From Mycobacterium sp. MFM001 (GTDB taxonomy: Bacteria; Actinomycetota; Actinomycetes; Mycobacteriales; Mycobacteriaceae): a stretch of DNA of 64,000 bases. Position numbers and translations under genes: made by a program. The DNA is taken from positions 284,735 to 348,734 of the forward strand of contig NZ_BFAB01000005.1 of assembly GCF_003402475.1 (NCBI RefSeq). Reading direction: 5' to 3'. Shown in pieces: positions 18,478-28,083 of the stretch (the stretch's first letter is position 1; the number at the start of each line of letters is the position of its first letter). The notes under the pieces were generated by a model. The model was given only the letters and a program-made list of their open reading frames with translations, did no database searches and was not told the DNA's origin.

Positions 18478-19418
18478 CCACATCACCGATTTTTCTCGAC
18501 GTCGACACCGGGGTCGACGATGCGCTGGCGTTGGTGTATCTGCTCGCCAGCCCGGAGGCCGACGTGGTGGGTATCGCGTCGACCGGCGGAAACGTTGGCG
18601 TAGACCAGGTTTGCGAGAACAACCTCGCTCTGCTCGACCTGTGCCGGGCGCCCGACATCCCGGTCGCCAAGGGCGCCGGGCAGCCGCTGAGCTGCCCGAT
18701 GTGCCCGCCGGGAAAAGCCCACGGGCCCAAGGGTTTAGGTTACGTCGAGCTGCCCGCGAGTAATCGGCAGCTGGTCGGGTATGACGCCGCGACGGCCTGG
18801 GTGAAGGCGGCACGCGCCCACCCCGGGGAGCTGATCGGGGTGGCCACTGGGCCGCTGACCAACCTGGCGCTGGCGTTGCGCGCCGAACCCGCGCTGCCGA
18901 CGCTGCTACGCCGGCTGGTGATCATGGGCGGCGCCTACGACTACCGCGGCAACACCAATCCGGTCGCCGAATGGAATATTCACGTGGATCCCGAAGCGGC
19001 GGCCGAAGTCTTTGCGGCGTGGTCTGATCCCATCTTGTGCGGGCTGGACCTGACCCAGCACATCGCGATGACGCCGGCGCACCTGGAGCGGCTAGCGCCT
19101 GGTCGTTTGGCCCGGTTCATCGACGACGCGATGCGGTTCTACTTCGAGGCCCACCGCGACGCCGGCCACGGGTATCTGGCGCACCTGCACGACCCGCTGG
19201 CGGCCGCGGTGGCGTTGGATCCGGATCTTGTGACGACCCAGCCAGCCACGGTCGACGTCGAGCTTGCGGGCACGCTGACCCGCGGCATGACGGTGACTGA
19301 CTGGACAGGGCGCTGGGGACGAAAACCTAACGCGCTCATCGGTATTGGCGTAGACCCTGACGTGTTCTTCGATCGGTTCATCGACCGGGTCGGCGTGTTC
19401 GCGCAGCGGCTGGGCTAG
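18474..19418 (+). CDS. iunH: Ribonucleoside hydrolase IunH
   Basis: A 314-residue inosine/uridine-preferring nucleoside hydrolase. The N-terminal calcium-binding signature DVDTGVDDALALVYLLA carries the D-x-D-x3-DD cluster. GGAYDYRGN and WNIHVDPEAAAEVF complete the active site, and a C-terminal HDPLAAAVALDPD stretch supplies the last Asp. It cleaves the N-glycosidic bond of ribonucleosides for base salvage, which fits the nearby purine genes guaA, guaB2 and guaB3. It corresponds to Rv3393. The GTG start overlaps the stop of the dioxygenase gene. It converges on imuB with only 1 nt between the stops. Confidence 0.92.
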   Translation: MTTSPIFLDVDTGVDDALALVYLLASPEADVVGIASTGGNVGVDQVCENNLALLDLCRAPDIPVAKGAGQPLSCPMCPPGKAHGPKGLGYVELPASNRQLVGYDAATAWVKAARAHPGELIGVATGPLTNLALALRAEPALPTLLRRLVIMGGAYDYRGNTNPVAEWNIHVDPEAAAEVFAAWSDPILCGLDLTQHIAMTPAHLERLAPGRLARFIDDAMRFYFEAHRDAGHGYLAHLHDPLAAAVALDPDLVTTQPATVDVELAGTLTRGMTVTDWTGRWGRKPNALIGIGVDPDVFFDRFIDRVGVFAQRLG

Positions 19419-19419
19419 G

Positions 19420-20988
19420 TCACTCGTAGATGCCCTCCAGATACCACCGCCGCTGGCGGTAGCACAGCAGCAGCGCCGTACCGGGATCACCGTCCACCAG
19501 CACCTGAGCCCGGGCGGTGCGACCTTTGGCCCGGTCCGGATCCCACCATCGCTCGTCGACCGGCCATGGCCCGGCCCACCAGCGCAACGGATCGTCACGA
19601 CCGCGGACGGTCAGCCGTGCCGGGTCGGCAGAAAACAGCCCCCGGCTGGTCACTCGTATCGGATTGCCTTGTGCGTCAAGCAGTTCCACCGGGTCGTCGA
19701 GCAACACCGTCGGCGACGGTTCGGGCAATTGACCGGGCCAGGGTTGACGCGGGTCGGCCAAAAGCACCGGCTCGTCGCCCAGCGGTGTCAGCGTGATGCG
19801 CTCGGCCGGCCCGCGACCACCGGACAGCACCGGCACCTGCACCGCCTCCGGGCCGAGCAGGCCCTGCACCCGCACCAGCGCCCGTCGGGCCCGCAGCCGG
19901 TCGTCCTCACCCAGGCCACCCCATAACGGCAACTGGAGCGCCCCGGCAGAGATCACCTCCACCGCCTGCAGCCGCAGCTGGGTCACCGGCGCGGTGGGCC
20001 GATCGTCGACCTTCCGCTTGTTCAGCCAGCCGTCGAGCTGCCAGCGCACCCGGTCGGCGGTGGCGTCTTCGGTCAACGGCTCGGCGCATCGCCAAACCCG
20101 CTGTAGCTCTTCGCCATTGGCGGTAACGGCGTGGATGGCCAGCCGGGTGCATCCCACCCCGGCAGCCATCAACACCTGATGCAACGTAGCGGCCAGCGAG
20201 CGGCCGGCGAAGGCCGCGGCATCGACCCGGTCGATCGGCGGGTCGGGACGCAGCACGGCGTCGAGTTCCGCCGGCGGCTCACGCCCCGACGGCGCACGTT
20301 CCGGCTCGCCGCGGGCGAACCGGTGCGCGGTCACCGCGTCGGCGCCGAACCTCGACGCCACGTCGCTGCGGGACAATGCGGCGAACTGCCCGATCGTGCG
20401 AATCCCCATCCGCCACAACAGATCCGCCAGCTCCTCCCGGCCGGGCCCGGACAGGCTGGGCTCGGTGGCCAGTTGGCGGATCGACAGCGCCGACAGGAAC
20501 CGCGCGTCTTCGCCCGGCGCCACCACCCGACCCGCGCGGGCAGCGAAGACGGCGGTGGACAGCTGATCGGCGATCCCGACTTGACACTCGGCGCCGGCGG
20601 CGGCCACCGCGTCGACCAACCGCTCGGCCGCGGTCTGCTCGGACCCGAAAAAGCGGGCCGCCCCGCGCATCGGCAACACCATGAGGCCCGGCCGCAGCAC
20701 CTCGGCGCGGGGCACCAGATCATCGACCGCCGCGACGACGCCTTCGAAGAACCGGGCGTCGCGGTCGGCGTCCGCGGCCACCACATGCAGATCAGGGCAG
20801 CGAGCCTGAGATTCCCGGCGCCGCAGCCCCCGTCGCACTCCGGCCGCACGGGCAGCCGATGAGCAGGCGATCACTCGGTTGGCCAGGGTGACCGCGATCG
20901 GAGCCGTCGCGGGCAAGCCGGCGGCCGCTGCCGCGGCGACCGCCGGCCAGTCCATACACCAGATCGCCAGTACGCGGGAGGAGGCCAT
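19420..20988 (-). CDS. imuB: ImuB, Y-family polymerase-like mutasome hub
   Basis: A 522-residue Y-family polymerase homologue of the SOS mutasome (Rv3394c). It keeps the polymerase-like N-terminal fold and a beta-clamp-binding motif QLPLWG at residues 352-357. In M. tuberculosis this motif tethers DnaE2 and ImuA' to the clamp. The acidic catalytic residues of active Y-family enzymes are not conserved: MDWPAV keeps one Asp, and the second motif reads LRPGLM. It should therefore be a non-catalytic hub. The ATG at 20988 is 3 nt after the imuA' stop, so the two form one LexA-controlled operon. Confidence 0.94.
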   Translation of the reverse strand: MASSRVLAIWCMDWPAVAAAAAAGLPATAPIAVTLANRVIACSSAARAAGVRRGLRRRESQARCPDLHVVAADADRDARFFEGVVAAVDDLVPRAEVLRPGLMVLPMRGAARFFGSEQTAAERLVDAVAAAGAECQVGIADQLSTAVFAARAGRVVAPGEDARFLSALSIRQLATEPSLSGPGREELADLLWRMGIRTIGQFAALSRSDVASRFGADAVTAHRFARGEPERAPSGREPPAELDAVLRPDPPIDRVDAAAFAGRSLAATLHQVLMAAGVGCTRLAIHAVTANGEELQRVWRCAEPLTEDATADRVRWQLDGWLNKRKVDDRPTAPVTQLRLQAVEVISAGALQLPLWGGLGEDDRLRARRALVRVQGLLGPEAVQVPVLSGGRGPAERITLTPLGDEPVLLADPRQPWPGQLPEPSPTVLLDDPVELLDAQGNPIRVTSRGLFSADPARLTVRGRDDPLRWWAGPWPVDERWWDPDRAKGRTARAQVLVDGDPGTALLLCYRQRRWYLEGIYE

Positions 20989-20991
20989 GAC

Positions 20992-21630
20992 TCATCCCGT
21001 CCGGGCCATCGCCCGTCCGCGCGCGCACACGTCGAGCCGCACCTTGCTGATCCGACCGAAGCCGGGCTCGCCGGTCTCGTAACCGCAGACCCGGGCCTCC
21101 AGCCGCATCGACGCCCCCTGCCAGTCGCCGTCGGTGACCAGCAGGGTGCAGCCCTTCTGGTGCGCGCGGGCCACCACCGCCCGCGCCCGGCTCTGCGGCA
21201 CCGAGCGCCCGCCGAGCCCGAGCACCACCAGATCCATCCCGTCCATGAGCACCGCGGCCACCTCGACCGGGTCCGTTCCGGCGTCCGGTATCACCGCGAG
21301 CCGGCTCAGGTCCGCCCCCATCTCCGCGGCGGCCAGCAACCCGATATCCCGTTGGCCGACGATTGCCACGTTGCCGCCCGCCGCCGTCACCGCGGCCACC
21401 ATGCTCAGGGGTAGCGAACGGGCTCCCGACAGCACCGCCACCGTCCCCCGGGGCAACGCGCCGGGCAACACCTCGGCCAGCATCGGCGGGATCGGCAACC
21501 CCGCCTGCGGCTCCGGTAACGGCCCCCGGGAGCCGACTGCCCCAGACACTTTTTCGGACAACACAGCCATCTGCCGTCGCAGCTGTTTCAGCTGCTCAGC
21601 GCGGTCTTGAACTACAGCAGCGGCCGTCAT
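20992..21630 (-). CDS. imuA': ImuA', RecA-like mutasome accessory protein
   Basis: A 212-residue protein of the ImuA' family (Rv3395c), distantly RecA-like but without a full Walker A motif. It belongs to the damage-induced mutasome and binds ImuB. The open frame extends to 21669, but that stretch covers the LexA box. The ATG at 21630 has a TACATT -10 element (21637-21642) 6 nt upstream, so the transcript is probably leaderless. The gene precedes imuB by 3 nt. Confidence 0.92.
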   Translation of the reverse strand: MTAAAVVQDRAEQLKQLRRQMAVLSEKVSGAVGSRGPLPEPQAGLPIPPMLAEVLPGALPRGTVAVLSGARSLPLSMVAAVTAAGGNVAIVGQRDIGLLAAAEMGADLSRLAVIPDAGTDPVEVAAVLMDGMDLVVLGLGGRSVPQSRARAVVARAHQKGCTLLVTDGDWQGASMRLEARVCGYETGEPGFGRISKVRLDVCARGRAMARTG

Positions 21631-21633
21631 GTA

Positions 21634-21649
21634 TCGAATGTATGTTCGA
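21634..21649. promoter_or_regulatory. LexA/SOS box overlapping the imuA'-imuB promoter
   Basis: TCGAAT-GTAT-GTTCGA differs by one base from the perfect mycobacterial SOS palindrome. It sits 3 nt before the imuA' ATG and covers the putative -10 element, an arrangement for tight LexA repression of a leaderless mRNA. Confidence 0.88.
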
Positions 21650-21786
21650 ACACTGACACCGTCAAGCAACGGGATACAGCTGGGGCAAATGGTGTTCCTG
21701 TGAGCCGGACCGGCGTCGAGATTGCGGTGAGGGCTGTGATCCAGGCCGTGTCACGACCCTAGACGCAATCTCGACGAAGAAGCCGA

Positions 21787-23340
21787 CTACTCCCATTCGA
21801 TGGTGCCCGGAGGTTTGCTGGTGACGTCCAGCACCACCCGGTTGACCTCGGCGACCTCGTTGGTGATTCGCGTCGAGATGCGCTCGAGCACCTCGTAGGG
21901 CACCCGGGTCCAGTCGGCGGTCATCGCGTCCTCGCTGGACACCGGTCGCAGCACGATCGGATGCCCGTAGGTGCGACCGTCGCCCTGCACGCCCACCGAT
22001 CGGATGTCGGCCAGCAGCACCACCGGGCACTGCCAGATCTGGTGGTCCAGCCCCGCCGCGGTCAGCTCCTCGCGGGCGATCTGATCGGCCCGCCGCAAGG
22101 TTTCCAGCCGCGCCGCGGTGACCTCGCCGACGATCCGGATCGCCAGGCCCGGACCCGGAAACGGCTGGCGCGCAACGATTTCCTCCGGCAGCCCCAATTC
22201 CCGTCCGACCGCACGCACCTCGTCCTTGAACAGCAGCCGCAACGGCTCGACGAGTTTGAACTTCAGGTCGCCGGGAAGACCGCCGACATTGTGGTGGCTC
22301 TTGATGTTCGCCGCGCCGGTGCCGCCGCCGGACTCCACCACGTCCGGGTACAGCGTGCCCTGCACCAGGAACTCAATTTCCTTGTCGCCCACGATATCCC
22401 GCACCGCGCCCTCGAAGGCCCGGATGAACTGGCGGCCGATGATCTTGCGCTTGCCTTCGGGGTTGGTCACCCCCGACAGCGCCGCCAAGAAAGTCGATGC
22501 CGCGTCGACGGTGACCAAATGAGCCCCCGTCGCCGCGACGAAGTCACGCTGCACCTGCGCACGCTCACCGGCGCGCAACAGCCCGTGGTCGACGAACACA
22601 CACGTCAGCCGATCGCCGATGGCCCGCTGCACCAGTGCCGCGGCCACCGCCGAGTCCACCCCGCCGGACAGTCCGCAGATCGCGTGTCCGTCACCGATCT
22701 GTTCGCGCACCTGCTCGACGAGCGCGCTGGCGATATTGGCAGGCGTCCAGTCCGCGCCGATGCCGGCGAAGTCGTGCAGGAACCGGCTGAGCACCTGCTG
22801 CCCGTGCGGGGTGTGCATGACTTCGGGGTGGTACTGCACGCCGGCCAGCCGTCGGGTCTGGTCCTCGAAGGCGGCCACCGGAGAGGCCGCGCTGGCGGCC
22901 ACCACCTCGAACCCCTGCGGCGCGGCAGTGACGGCGTCGCGGTGGCTCATCCATACCGGCTGGGTCTCCGGTAGACCCGAATGTAGTTCGCCGCCAAGGG
23001 CTTTCAGCTCAGTACGGCCGAACTCGCTGGTGCCGGTGGGCGCGACGGTGCCGCCGAGCGCCTGGGCCATGGCCTGAAACCCGTAGCAGATGCCGAACAC
23101 CGGCACGCCTAAGTCGAACACTGCGGGGTCGAGCTGCGGCGCGCCGTCGGCGTACACGCTGGCGGGCCCGCCGGAGAGCACCAGCGCCTGCGGGTCGCGG
23201 GCCTTGATCTCTTCGACCGACGCGGTGTGCGGAACCACTTCGGAGAACACTCGGGCCTCGCGTACCCGGCGGGCGATCAGCTGGGCGTACTGCGCGCCGA
23301 AATCGACGACCAGCACGGGGCGGGGCGATGCTGTGTCCAC
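21787..23340 (-). CDS. guaA: GMP synthase (glutamine-hydrolysing)
   Basis: A 517-residue bifunctional enzyme that converts XMP to GMP with ATP and glutamine, the last step of guanine nucleotide synthesis. The N-terminal class I amidotransferase has the catalytic Cys in GICYGFQAM. The ATP-pyrophosphatase domain has the P-loop LSGGVDSAV, and the C-terminal dimerisation domain ends in KPPGTIEWE. It starts with GTG at 23340. A TAGACT -10 element (23347-23352) lies 6 nt upstream, again pointing to leaderless translation. It works with guaB2 and guaB3 at 29833-32546. The carotenoid and prenyl genes that follow guaA in M. tuberculosis are absent. Confidence 0.96.
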   Translation of the reverse strand: MDTASPRPVLVVDFGAQYAQLIARRVREARVFSEVVPHTASVEEIKARDPQALVLSGGPASVYADGAPQLDPAVFDLGVPVFGICYGFQAMAQALGGTVAPTGTSEFGRTELKALGGELHSGLPETQPVWMSHRDAVTAAPQGFEVVAASAASPVAAFEDQTRRLAGVQYHPEVMHTPHGQQVLSRFLHDFAGIGADWTPANIASALVEQVREQIGDGHAICGLSGGVDSAVAAALVQRAIGDRLTCVFVDHGLLRAGERAQVQRDFVAATGAHLVTVDAASTFLAALSGVTNPEGKRKIIGRQFIRAFEGAVRDIVGDKEIEFLVQGTLYPDVVESGGGTGAANIKSHHNVGGLPGDLKFKLVEPLRLLFKDEVRAVGRELGLPEEIVARQPFPGPGLAIRIVGEVTAARLETLRRADQIAREELTAAGLDHQIWQCPVVLLADIRSVGVQGDGRTYGHPIVLRPVSSEDAMTADWTRVPYEVLERISTRITNEVAEVNRVVLDVTSKPPGTIEWE

Positions 23341-23395
23341 CGGGACAGTCTAATGAGCGCGTCGGGCGCGAAAACGCCGTCGGCCACGGCCGGGC

Positions 23396-24169
23396 ATGGT
23401 GAAGTGTTACTGCGACGAAACGAGGGGGTCTGCTGTGCTGGGTTTGCCGGAAACTGTGCACGCGTGTCTGTTCGACCTCGACGGTGTTCTCACCGACACC
23501 GCGAGCGTGCACACCAAGGCCTGGAAGGCCATGTTCGACGCGTATCTGAAGCAACGAGCCGAACGCACCGGCGAAAAATTCGTCCCGTTCGATCCCGAAA
23601 GCGACTACCGCCAGTACGTCGACGGCAAGAAGCGCGAGGACGGCGTGCGGTCCTTCCTGGCCAGCCGCGACATCGAGCTGCCCGACGGCGACCCGGACGA
23701 CCCGCCGGATGCCGAGACCGTGCACGGCCTTGGGAACCGCAAGAACGAGGCATTCCAGCAGACGCTGCACGACGACGGTGTCGAGGTGTTCGACGGGTCG
23801 CGGCGCTACCTGGAGGCAGTCGCGGACGCAGGGCTGGCCACCGCGGTGGTGTCGTCGAGCGCCAACACCCGCGACGTGCTGGAGATCACCGGGCTGGACC
23901 GGTTCATCAGCCAGCGCGTCGACGGGGTGACGCTGCGCGAGGAGCACATCGCAGGCAAGCCCGCGCCCGACTCGTTTCTGCGGGCAGCCGAGCTGCTCGA
24001 GGTCGAACCGGGCGCAGCGGCCGTGTTCGAGGACGCCCTGTCCGGGGTGAAGGCCGGGCGGGCGGGTAACTTCGGCTTCGTGGTGGGCGTCGACCGGGTG
24101 GGCCAAGCCGAGGACTTGCGCCGCAACGGCGCCGACGTCGTTGTCACCGACCTGGCCGATCTGCTGTAG
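23396..24169 (+). CDS. Beta-phosphoglucomutase family HAD hydrolase (Rv3400-like)
   Basis: A 257-residue HAD-superfamily protein with motif [14 protein letters not shown], motif II in VVSSSANT, the Lys in [13 protein letters not shown] and an acidic motif IV in VFEDALSGV. The cap domain and DGKKREDGV stretch match Rv3400 and beta-phosphoglucomutases, which interconvert beta-glucose 1-phosphate and glucose 6-phosphate. The next gene encodes a GH65 phosphorylase that would release beta-glucose 1-phosphate, so the two form a disaccharide breakdown pair. The first ~13 codons are poorly supported. A GTG about 39 nt downstream (VLGLPE) is an alternative start. Confidence 0.9.
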   Translation: MVKCYCDETRGSAVLGLPETVHACLFDLDGVLTDTASVHTKAWKAMFDAYLKQRAERTGEKFVPFDPESDYRQYVDGKKREDGVRSFLASRDIELPDGDPDDPPDAETVHGLGNRKNEAFQQTLHDDGVEVFDGSRRYLEAVADAGLATAVVSSSANTRDVLEITGLDRFISQRVDGVTLREEHIAGKPAPDSFLRAAELLEVEPGAAAVFEDALSGVKAGRAGNFGFVVGVDRVGQAEDLRRNGADVVVTDLADLL

Positions 24170-24178
24170 GCCGCGACG

Positions 24179-26563
24179 ATGATCACCGAGGACGCCTTCC
24201 CCGTCGAACCCTGGCAAGTACGCGAAACCCGCCTCGATCTGAACCTGCTGGCGCAATCGGAGTCGCTGTTCGCATTGTCCAACGGCCACATCGGGCTGCG
24301 CGGCAACCTCGACGAGGGCGAACCGTACGGCCTGCCGGGCACCTATTTGAACTCGTTCTACGAAGTGCGGCCGCTGCCCTACGCCGAGGCCGGCTACGGC
24401 TATCCGGAGGCAGGCCAGACCGTTGTCGACGTCACCAACGGCAAACTGATCCGGCTGATGGTCGATGACGAGCCGTTCGACGTGCGTTACGGCGAGCTGA
24501 TCGACCACGAACGATGCCTCGACCTGCGCGCCGGCACGCTCACCCGCCGCGCGCACTGGCGCTCGCCGGCGGACAAGCAAGTGAAGGTCACGACGACCCG
24601 GCTGGTGTCGCTGGCCCAGCGCAGCGTCGCGGCCATCGAGTACGTCGTGGAGGCGGTCGATGAATTCGTCCGCGCCACAGTGCAATCCGAGCTCGTCGCC
24701 AACGAGGATCAGCCGCAGACATCGGGTGACCCGCGGGTGGCGGCCATCCTGGAGCACCCGCTGGAAGCTGTCGAGCACGAGCACACCGAAAACCGCTCGC
24801 TGCTGATGCACCGGACCAAAGCCAGTGAACTGATGATGGCCGCGGTGATGGACCACGAGGTCGAGGTGCCCGGACGGGTGGAGGTCTCCACCGAGGCCCG
24901 CGCCGACGTGGCCCGTACCACCGTGATCTGCGGGCTGCGGCCGGGCCAAAAGCTGCGCATCGTCAAGTATCTGGCCTACGGGTGGTCGAGCCTGCGCTCG
25001 CGGCCCGCGCTGCGCGATCAGGCCGCGGCCGCGTTGGCCGGCGCCCGCTACAGCGGGTGGCAGGGTCTGCTGGACGCCCAGCGCAAGTACCTCGACGAGT
25101 TCTGGGACAGCGCCGACGTCGAAGTCGACGGCGATCCGGCCATCCAGCAGGCGGTGCGCTTCGGGCTGTTCCATGTGCTGCAGGCCAGCGCGCGGTCCGA
25201 GCGTCGCGCGATCCCCGGCAAGGGTCTCACCGGCAGCGGTTACGACGGCCACACCTTTTGGGACACTGAGGGATTCGTACTGCCCGTGCTCACCTATACC
25301 GCGCCGTATGCGGCGGCCGACGCGCTGCGCTGGCGGGCGTCGACGATGGATTTGGCCAAAGAGCGGGCGGCCGAGCTGGGCCTCGAGGGGGCGACCTTTC
25401 CCTGGCGCACGATCCGCGGTCAAGAGTGCTCGGGATACTGGCCGGCCGGGACGGCAGCCTTTCACGTCAACGCCGACATCGCGATGGCGTTCGAACGGTA
25501 TCGCATTGTCACCGGCGATGATTCGCTAGAGGAGGAGTGCGGCCTGACGGTGCTCGTCGAGACCGCGCGGCTGTGGCTGTCGCTGGGACACCATGACCGG
25601 CACGGTGTTTGGCACCTCGACGGTGTGACCGGACCCGATGAGTACACCGCGGTGGTTCGCGACAACGTGTTCACGAATTTGATGGCCGCGCACAATCTTC
25701 GAGTCGCCGCCGATGCGTGTGCACGCCACCCCGGGGCTGCGCACGACATGGGCGTCAGCACCGAGGAGATGGCCGCCTGGCGCGCCGCGGCCGATACCGC
25801 GCACATACCGTACGACGAGGAACTGGGTGTGCACGAGCAGTGCGAGGGCTTTACCACGTTGGCGGAGTGGGACTTTGAGACACACACCACCTATCCATTG
25901 CTGTTGCACGCTCCGTATGTGCGGCTGTATCCGGCACAGGTGATCAAGCAGGCCGATGTGGTGTTGGCCATGCAGTGGCAAAGCCACGCGTTCACCCGCG
26001 AGCAGAAGGCCCGCAATGTCGACTATTACGAGCGGCGCATGGTGCGCGATTCGTCGCTGTCGGCGTGCACGCAGGCGGTGATGTGCGCCGACGTCGGGCA
26101 CCTGGAGCTGGCCCACGACTACGCCTATGAGGCCGCGCTGATCGATCTGCGTGACCTGCATTCGAACACTCGCGACGGTCTGCACATGGCGTCGCTGGCC
26201 GGCGCGTGGACGGCGCTGGTGGCCGGGTTCGGCGGCCTGCGCGACGACGAGGGCGTGCTGTCACTGGACCCGCACCTGCCCGACGGCATGTCCGGTTTGC
26301 GGTTCCGATTGCGGTGGAGGGGATCTCGGCTCACCGTGAGCATCACCCACTCCGATGTCACCTATACCCTGCGTGACGGGCCCGACGGGAAGTTGACCAT
26401 CCGGCATGCCGGTGAGGAGCTCGAGCTCAGCACCGAGTCGCCGACGACGATCGAGTTGCATCCCTGCGAGCCGCTGTTGCCGCCGCCGTCGCAGCCGCCG
26501 GGCCGCGAGCCCACCCACCGGCACACGCTGGGCCGGGTGCGCGCCGCCATCCCGCAGAGCTGA
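24179..26563 (+). CDS. Glycoside hydrolase family 65 disaccharide phosphorylase (Rv3401-like)
   Basis: A 794-residue GH65 enzyme of the maltose/trehalose/kojibiose phosphorylase group. It has an N-terminal beta-sandwich and a central (alpha/alpha)6 barrel. The catalytic acid is the Glu in DGVTGPDEYTAVVRDNVFTN, a strongly conserved GH65 block, and the HTFWDTEGF segment lines the active site. A C-terminal beta-sheet domain and a short Pro/Arg-rich tail follow. It should split an alpha-linked glucose disaccharide with phosphate to glucose and beta-glucose 1-phosphate. The HAD mutase gene ends 9 nt upstream and would process the product. The exact disaccharide cannot be read from sequence. Confidence 0.92.
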   Translation: MITEDAFPVEPWQVRETRLDLNLLAQSESLFALSNGHIGLRGNLDEGEPYGLPGTYLNSFYEVRPLPYAEAGYGYPEAGQTVVDVTNGKLIRLMVDDEPFDVRYGELIDHERCLDLRAGTLTRRAHWRSPADKQVKVTTTRLVSLAQRSVAAIEYVVEAVDEFVRATVQSELVANEDQPQTSGDPRVAAILEHPLEAVEHEHTENRSLLMHRTKASELMMAAVMDHEVEVPGRVEVSTEARADVARTTVICGLRPGQKLRIVKYLAYGWSSLRSRPALRDQAAAALAGARYSGWQGLLDAQRKYLDEFWDSADVEVDGDPAIQQAVRFGLFHVLQASARSERRAIPGKGLTGSGYDGHTFWDTEGFVLPVLTYTAPYAAADALRWRASTMDLAKERAAELGLEGATFPWRTIRGQECSGYWPAGTAAFHVNADIAMAFERYRIVTGDDSLEEECGLTVLVETARLWLSLGHHDRHGVWHLDGVTGPDEYTAVVRDNVFTNLMAAHNLRVAADACARHPGAAHDMGVSTEEMAAWRAAADTAHIPYDEELGVHEQCEGFTTLAEWDFETHTTYPLLLHAPYVRLYPAQVIKQADVVLAMQWQSHAFTREQKARNVDYYERRMVRDSSLSACTQAVMCADVGHLELAHDYAYEAALIDLRDLHSNTRDGLHMASLAGAWTALVAGFGGLRDDEGVLSLDPHLPDGMSGLRFRLRWRGSRLTVSITHSDVTYTLRDGPDGKLTIRHAGEELELSTESPTTIELHPCEPLLPPPSQPPGREPTHRHTLGRVRAAIPQS

Positions 26564-26570
26564 CCCGCGG

Positions 26571-27134
26571 TCAGTGCGGCTCGACGAGCCGCGCGACCTC
26601 CGCGCCGACGGCATCCTTGAGCTGAGAGTCGGGCATGTCGTCGAGGCCAGCCGCCGAACGCAGGAACGGTTCGAACAGACGCCAACCCAGTTGCAGCGCA
26701 ACGGCATTCGCTACCGCCAGGCGAGCGCTGCGGTCATCGTCGTGTCGCGGCCCCACCTGCTCGAGCAGCAGCGATACGCCGGGGAAGCGGGTTTGCAGCT
26801 GGCCCGCCGGGTAGCCGTCGAGCAGGGTCCGCGCCATCACCCGCAGATGCCGGTCCAGGGCCCGGTCGATCTCCTCGGCCGACGCCCCGTTCGCCACTAA
26901 CTCGGTCAGGCTGGCTCCAAGGTGGTCGAGGACGGCGCCGACCAGGCGCTCCTTGGTCCCGAAATGGCGAAACACCAAGCCGTGGTTGACCTTCGACCGA
27001 GCGGCGATGTCGCGGATCGACGTCGCGGCGGGACCGCGTTCGGCGAACAGATCCGACGCAGCGGTCAGGATGGCGGCCACCACCTGTTCCCGCCCGGCCG
27101 GCGACTGCTTGGCCCTTGACCTGGCTGTAGTCAT
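26571..27134 (-). CDS. TetR-family repressor (Rv3405c-like)
   Basis: A 187-residue TetR regulator. The N-terminal helix-turn-helix spans about residues 20-65 (AASDLFAERGPAATSIRDIA, then KVNHGLVFRHFGTKERL), and an all-alpha ligand domain follows. It is divergent from the alkyl sulfatase gene, which its M. tuberculosis counterpart represses. Two palindromes lie in the shared 67-bp intergenic region. One covers the start codon and most of the putative -10 (TACTGT, 27141-27146, 6 nt before ATG), so autoregulation and a leaderless mRNA are likely. It converges on the GH65 gene with 7 nt between stops. Confidence 0.92.
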   Translation of the reverse strand: MTTARSRAKQSPAGREQVVAAILTAASDLFAERGPAATSIRDIAARSKVNHGLVFRHFGTKERLVGAVLDHLGASLTELVANGASAEEIDRALDRHLRVMARTLLDGYPAGQLQTRFPGVSLLLEQVGPRHDDDRSARLAVANAVALQLGWRLFEPFLRSAAGLDDMPDSQLKDAVGAEVARLVEPH

Positions 27135-27144
27135 GCGACTACAG
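27125..27144. promoter_or_regulatory. TetR operator O1, overlapping the tetR start and -10
   Basis: CTGTAGTC (27125-27132), ATGC, GACTACAG (27137-27144) is a perfect 8-4-8 inverted repeat. It covers the tetR start codon and its putative -10 hexamer, so occupancy would shut off tetR itself. Confidence 0.7.
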
Positions 27145-27159
27145 TAGCGTACACCCTGG

Positions 27160-27177
27160 TGTAGTCAGATGACTACA
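27160..27177. promoter_or_regulatory. TetR operator O2, upstream of the sulfatase gene
   Basis: TGTAGTCA (27160-27167), GA, TGACTACA (27170-27177) is a perfect 8-2-8 inverted repeat sharing the TGTAGTC/GACTACA core with O1. It ends 24 nt before the ATG of the alkyl sulfatase gene, where the promoter should be. Confidence 0.7.
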
Positions 27178-27201
27178 CATCAAATCGAGAGGACACCTCC
27201 A

Positions 27202-28083
27202 ATGACGCTGACCGTGACCAAGCTGGGCAGCCGCATCGGGGCGCGGGTCGACGGGGTGCGCCTCGCTGGCGACCTCGACGGCGCCACGGCCGATGCGATT
27301 CACCAAGCGCTGCTGCGCCACAAGGTGATCTTCTTCCGCGGCCAGCACCACCTCGACGACGACGAACAGCTCGCCTTCGCGCGGCTACTGGGTACTCCGA
27401 TCGGCCACCCGGCGATCAAGGCGGACAACGCGCCGGTGATCACGCCGATCGACTCGGAATACGGCAAGGCCAACCGCTGGCATACCGACGTGACATTTGT
27501 GGCGAACTACCCGGCGGCATCGATCCTGCGCGCGGTCACCCTGCCGAGCTACGGCGGCTCGACGCTGTGGGCGTCGACCGCGGCCGCCTACACAGCGCTT
27601 CCCGAACCGCTCAAGCACCTCGCCGAGAACCTGTGGGCGCTGCACAGTAACCGCTACGACTACGTCGCCGCGCCAACCGCCCTGACCGACCAGCAGCGTG
27701 CACTGCGAGAGGCTTTCGAGCAGACCGACTTTCGCACCGAGCATCCCGTGGTGCGGGTACACCCGGAGACCGGTGAGCGCACCCTTGTCGCGGGCGATTT
27801 CGTGCGCGGCTTCGTCGGTGTGGACAGCCACGAATCGCATGTGCTGCTGGAGTTGCTGCAACGGCGAATCACCATGCCGGAGAACACCATCCGCTGGAAT
27901 TGGGAACCGGGCGACGTCGCGATCTGGGACAACCGGGCCACCCAGCACCGCGCCGTCGACGACTACGACGACCAGCACCGGCTCATGCACCGCGTCACGC
28001 TGATGGGCGATGTACCCGTCGACGTGCACGGGCAACGCAGCCGGGTGGTCAGCGGGGCACCGCTGGAGGCCGTCGCAAGCTAG
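27202..28083 (+). CDS. 2-oxoglutarate/Fe(II)-dependent alkyl sulfatase (Rv3406/AtsK/TauD family)
   Basis: A 293-residue TauD-family dioxygenase that oxidatively cleaves alkyl sulfate esters with 2-oxoglutarate and O2. The iron triad is visible as WHTDVTF (His and Asp) and the distal [10 protein letters not shown] (His), with an Arg for 2-oxoglutarate in HRLMHRVTL. Sequence and length are close to Rv3406. The ATG at 27202 follows a GAGAGGA Shine-Dalgarno. The frame opens at 27169, but that start would lie within operator O2. In M. tuberculosis, derepression of Rv3406 inactivates carboxyquinoxaline drugs. Repression by the adjacent TetR is inferred from the operators. The 3' end overlaps the convergent GMC oxidoreductase gene by 4 nt. 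Confidence 0.93.
   Translation: MTLTVTKLGSRIGARVDGVRLAGDLDGATADAIHQALLRHKVIFFRGQHHLDDDEQLAFARLLGTPIGHPAIKADNAPVITPIDSEYGKANRWHTDVTFVANYPAASILRAVTLPSYGGSTLWASTAAAYTALPEPLKHLAENLWALHSNRYDYVAAPTALTDQQRALREAFEQTDFRTEHPVVRVHPETGERTLVAGDFVRGFVGVDSHESHVLLELLQRRITMPENTIRWNWEPGDVAIWDNRATQHRAVDDYDDQHRLMHRVTLMGDVPVDVHGQRSRVVSGAPLEAVAS

Noticed and set aside
21631..21669. N-terminal extension of imuA' to 21669
   Set aside because: It overlaps the LexA box and the -10. The ATG at 21630 fits the family and the leaderless spacing.
23009..25465. 818-codon minus-strand open frame across guaA and the GH65 gene
   Set aside because: It is a high-GC shadow frame with Arg/Gly/His-rich composition and no recognisable domain, opposite well-supported genes.
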